From Eremothecium cymbalariae DBVPG#7215 (taxonomy: Eukaryota; Ascomycota; Saccharomycetes; Saccharomycetales; Saccharomycetaceae), in NCBI RefSeq assembly GCF_000235365.1, contig NC_016452.1, positions 1,412,001 through 1,476,000 on the forward strand: 64,000 nucleotides of DNA. The letters are read 5' to 3'. The position numbers and the translations under genes were made by a program. Below are positions 61,615 to 64,000 of the stretch, one piece after another. Below the pieces are notes generated by a model that did no database searches, was not told where the DNA came from, and worked only from the letters and a program-made list of their open reading frames with translations. Numbering within the stretch: the stretch's first letter is position 1; every line of letters starts with the position of its first letter.

Positions 61615-62660
61615 TGGATCGCCAATCAGTGGCACAACACCAAGAATACCAAGAATACCAAGAAAAAACAAGAAAAACAAGCAATTAAAAAAAGTATATA
61701 TCCCACCTTTTAAGTTAATATAGATCTATATTTCCTGTACATAATTATGTATTCATTGCAAGCAGTGCCGCAAGCAAGAAAAACTCACCCATATACCAAG
61801 TTTTAAAAAATCTAAAACCTGTTCTCCATGTCTTCATACACCAACTCGAAATCACGACATCTCCTTGGACTTTAACAAGTCAACTGCACCACATTAAATG
61901 ACCCTAGCTCCTTCCATCCAATAAACCCAATATTTTATATCTACTAACAACACTAATACAAATATTGTGCCACTTTTTGCCTTGCAATCTGAATATACCG
62001 CGGATAGTTCTCCGCACTCCAATCCGAATGTTCAAAACTTTTATCAAATCCAAACTGTGGCCCAACTGCTCGAGAAAATTCTTATTGTTTGCTCGAACTA
62101 GCACCGCTTTTTGGGGCAGGAGAAGGTAAAAAATTGCATCCTTCCCCAACATCAAAGGTTTTCACCAACGAATACATGTTATGCATTCTGGGTCCGTGTA
62201 CTAAAATAAAAATTCTTGGTAACACAACTAGCTGCAGCGATCGCAGGCATCTACCGCTGTACTGTAGGGGGTTTTTATCGTGTTCAGGTAACTGTGGCTG
62301 AGTGTAATCAGCGGCATTATGCACTTGCATATCAGCTTTGCATTTACCATTTAATAACTGCATGAGGAAAAAGAAATACAGGTCTCAGGCGATGCTCGAG
62401 AGAAAAAAATTATTAAAGGAAATGTTTCTAATACAAGTTCGAGAAACGATGTTATATATTTTAGCATTATTAGAATGGCGGCGCAAGTGTAGTAGTTCTC
62501 TTGTGGTTGAGTGCTTACCAATTAGAAGTGGGTCGACTAGTATCGTGTTACTGGTGGACGTGATATAATTTGGATAAAATTTGTTAGTACTTGTAAGTGA
62601 AGCCAAAAGCAGAGAAGTTTTAGTTGTGCACTGAGTAAACCTAAGACTATAACTCTGACA
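61615..62660. other. TCM62 3' region / permease promoter
   Basis: About 1 kb of spacer. Just after the TCM62 stop lies a short tandem of ACCAAGAAT-type units (61637-61666). The rest has no gene I can support. The length suits a regulated permease promoter. Confidence 0.5.
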
Positions 62661-64000
62661 ATGGTAAAAGAGGTTGATGTCATGAAGGATGCTGGCTCTG
62701 TTTCGTCCGCGTCGTTCCATAATCAGGAGTATGATAGCGAGAAGGGAGGTAAAGCGGGGAAGAGGTTTGATAAGTTTATAGGATCGTTTCAAAGACACGA
62801 GGCTATTATACCGGAGGATGTTGATTTATCTTTATTAAATGATTATGAGCGGAGTAACTTTATTCTTGCTCATCAGCCGTATCAGAAGACTTTGTCACAG
62901 AGACATTTAACTATGATATCCATTGGGGGTACGTTAGGTACAGGGCTTTTTATTGGTATTGGTAGTTCGTTGGCTTCCGGTCCAGGTGCTTTACTACTTG
63001 GGTTTTTGCTTGTTGGTTTGTCTATTTTTTGTGTGATTCAAGCAGCTGCAGAGTTGTCTTGTCAATACCCCGTTTCCGGATCCTTTTCTACACATGTCTC
63101 AAGATTCATAGAGCCATCGGTGGGGTTTATGGTTTCTACTTCTTATGCTTTGTCTTGGTTAATTTCTTTCCCAAGTGAACTTGTAGGTTTAACTCTTACA
63201 ATTGGTTACTGGAACAATAGTGTGTCGCCTGGGATTTGGGTTGCGATATTCTACCTACTAATTATGGCTATGAATTTGTTTTCTGTCCGTGGGTTCGCAG
63301 AGACGGAATATTGGTTATCGATCATCAAAATCATTGCAATCACAATTTTTATCATCATTGGTATTGTCGTTATTTGTGGTGGCGGTCCAAATAACCAGGC
63401 AGGTTACCTTGGCACTAAATACTGGCATGATCCGGGCGCCTTCAAGAAGCCTTACTTTAGTGGTATATGCAATACATTTGTTTCTGCGGCGTTTTCTTTT
63501 GGTGGTGCTGAATTGGTTTTGTTGACTGCTAATGAATCCCGTAAGGTTGAATCAATTTCCAGAGCTGCCAAGGGTACTTTCTGGAGAATTGCAATCTTTT
63601 ACATATCTACCGTCGCTGTTATTAGTTGTCTAGTACCATATGATAATGAAACTTTATTGGGCAATGGTGAGGGCGTTGCTAATTCTCCTTTTGTTATTTC
63701 CTTGGCGAACACCGGGCAATTTGGCAAAAATGTTAGTCACTTTATGAATGCTATCATTCTTGCTGCTGTTTTATCAGTTTGCAATTCCTCTGTGTATGCG
63801 GCGTCTCGTGTTATTCAAGCCCTAGGTGCTTGTGGCCAGTTACCATCAGTCTGTGGCTACATAGATAAGAAAGGAAGACCTCTTGTTGGAATTGCTATTT
63901 GTGGTGTCTTTGGGCTATTAGCATTTTTGGTAGAATATGATAATGTTACTGAAGTTTTTAATTGGCTCTTTGCCCTGTGTTCTATTGCTGCATTTGTTAC
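62661..64000 (+). CDS. Yeast amino-acid permease, partial (runs off the right edge)
   Basis: This YAT-family (AAT/APC superfamily) plasma-membrane amino-acid permease starts at the ATG at 62661 (MVKEVDVMKDAGS) and is open for 446 codons to the window edge. After a hydrophilic N-terminus, LSQRHLTMISIGGTLGTGLFIGIG marks the start of TM1. Later motifs are QYPVSGSF, GFAETEYWLSIIKI, GTKYWHDPGAF, ELVLLTANESRKV and KKGRPLVGIAICGVFG. The latter half resembles Gap1-type permeases more than Can1/Lyp1, but I cannot name the substrate. About nine membrane spans are visible of the expected twelve. Confidence 0.88.
   Translation, partial: MVKEVDVMKDAGSVSSASFHNQEYDSEKGGKAGKRFDKFIGSFQRHEAIIPEDVDLSLLNDYERSNFILAHQPYQKTLSQRHLTMISIGGTLGTGLFIGIGSSLASGPGALLLGFLLVGLSIFCVIQAAAELSCQYPVSGSFSTHVSRFIEPSVGFMVSTSYALSWLISFPSELVGLTLTIGYWNNSVSPGIWVAIFYLLIMAMNLFSVRGFAETEYWLSIIKIIAITIFIIIGIVVICGGGPNNQAGYLGTKYWHDPGAFKKPYFSGICNTFVSAAFSFGGAELVLLTANESRKVESISRAAKGTFWRIAIFYISTVAVISCLVPYDNETLLGNGEGVANSPFVISLANTGQFGKNVSHFMNAIILAAVLSVCNSSVYAASRVIQALGACGQLPSVCGYIDKKGRPLVGIAICGVFGLLAFLVEYDNVTEVFNWLFALCSIAAFV

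Noticed and set aside
62082..62363. 93-codon minus-strand frame in the permease promoter
   Set aside because: Paired with an overlapping plus-strand frame, no homology, and in a position expected for promoter sequence.

Overview
This window is nuclear DNA of a budding yeast in the Saccharomycetaceae. The genes are compact, mostly intronless and densely packed on both strands, and nearly all have a recognisable Saccharomyces cerevisiae counterpart. The order interleaves blocks that lie on two different S. cerevisiae chromosomes: YLR197-206 with YDL161-168, YGR169A-171 with YJR006, YHR042-047 with YDR279-288, and YJR052-054 with YML046-047. That pattern is expected of a lineage that did not undergo the whole-genome duplication (for example Kluyveromyces, Lachancea, Eremothecium, Zygosaccharomyces or Torulaspora). 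I cannot fix the genus from sequence alone.

Layout. 0-17 kb: end of NOP56, PBA1 (intron), YKE2, COQ9, SFA1, NRP1, FAP7, CDC36, MSS51, QRI5/COX24, HMX1, CDC9 and an epsin (ENT1/2). 17-27 kb: MSM1, POL31 (intron), PSD2, LSO2, one unrecognised gene and an HSP26-type small heat-shock protein. 27-28.8 kb: a long gene-free divergent promoter region with a GC-rich hairpin. 28.8-43 kb: AAP1/APE2 aminopeptidase, a YHR045W-like gene, RNH202, RRP45, a DOG1/2-type phosphatase, MRX10, NCP1 and NSE3. 43-56 kb: tRNA-Gln, KCH1/PRM6, a secreted sphingomyelinase-like phosphodiesterase, BFA1, PRP39 and RAD7. 56-64 kb: a tRNA-Leu/tRNA-Val pair, ATG31, FAL1, DAS2, TCM62 and the first part of an amino-acid permease.

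The genes are mostly housekeeping: proteasome and prefoldin assembly, DNA replication and repair, RNA processing, mitochondrial translation and biogenesis, and lipid metabolism. They share no pathway. The most informative observations are two hidden short introns that supply start codons (PBA1 and POL31) and four conserved genes whose reading frames are broken by single-base length changes (CDC9, KCH1, PSD2, NRP1). Three of the four breaks fall in clear homopolymers and the fourth beside a CAA/CAG repeat, so residual assembly indels are more likely than four pseudogenes. I also note a probable dicistronic tRNA-Leu/tRNA-Val unit, a sphingomyelinase-like gene outside the usual S. cerevisiae set, and a uridine-kinase-like protein without a P-loop lysine. 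I did not find a clearly new biological system.
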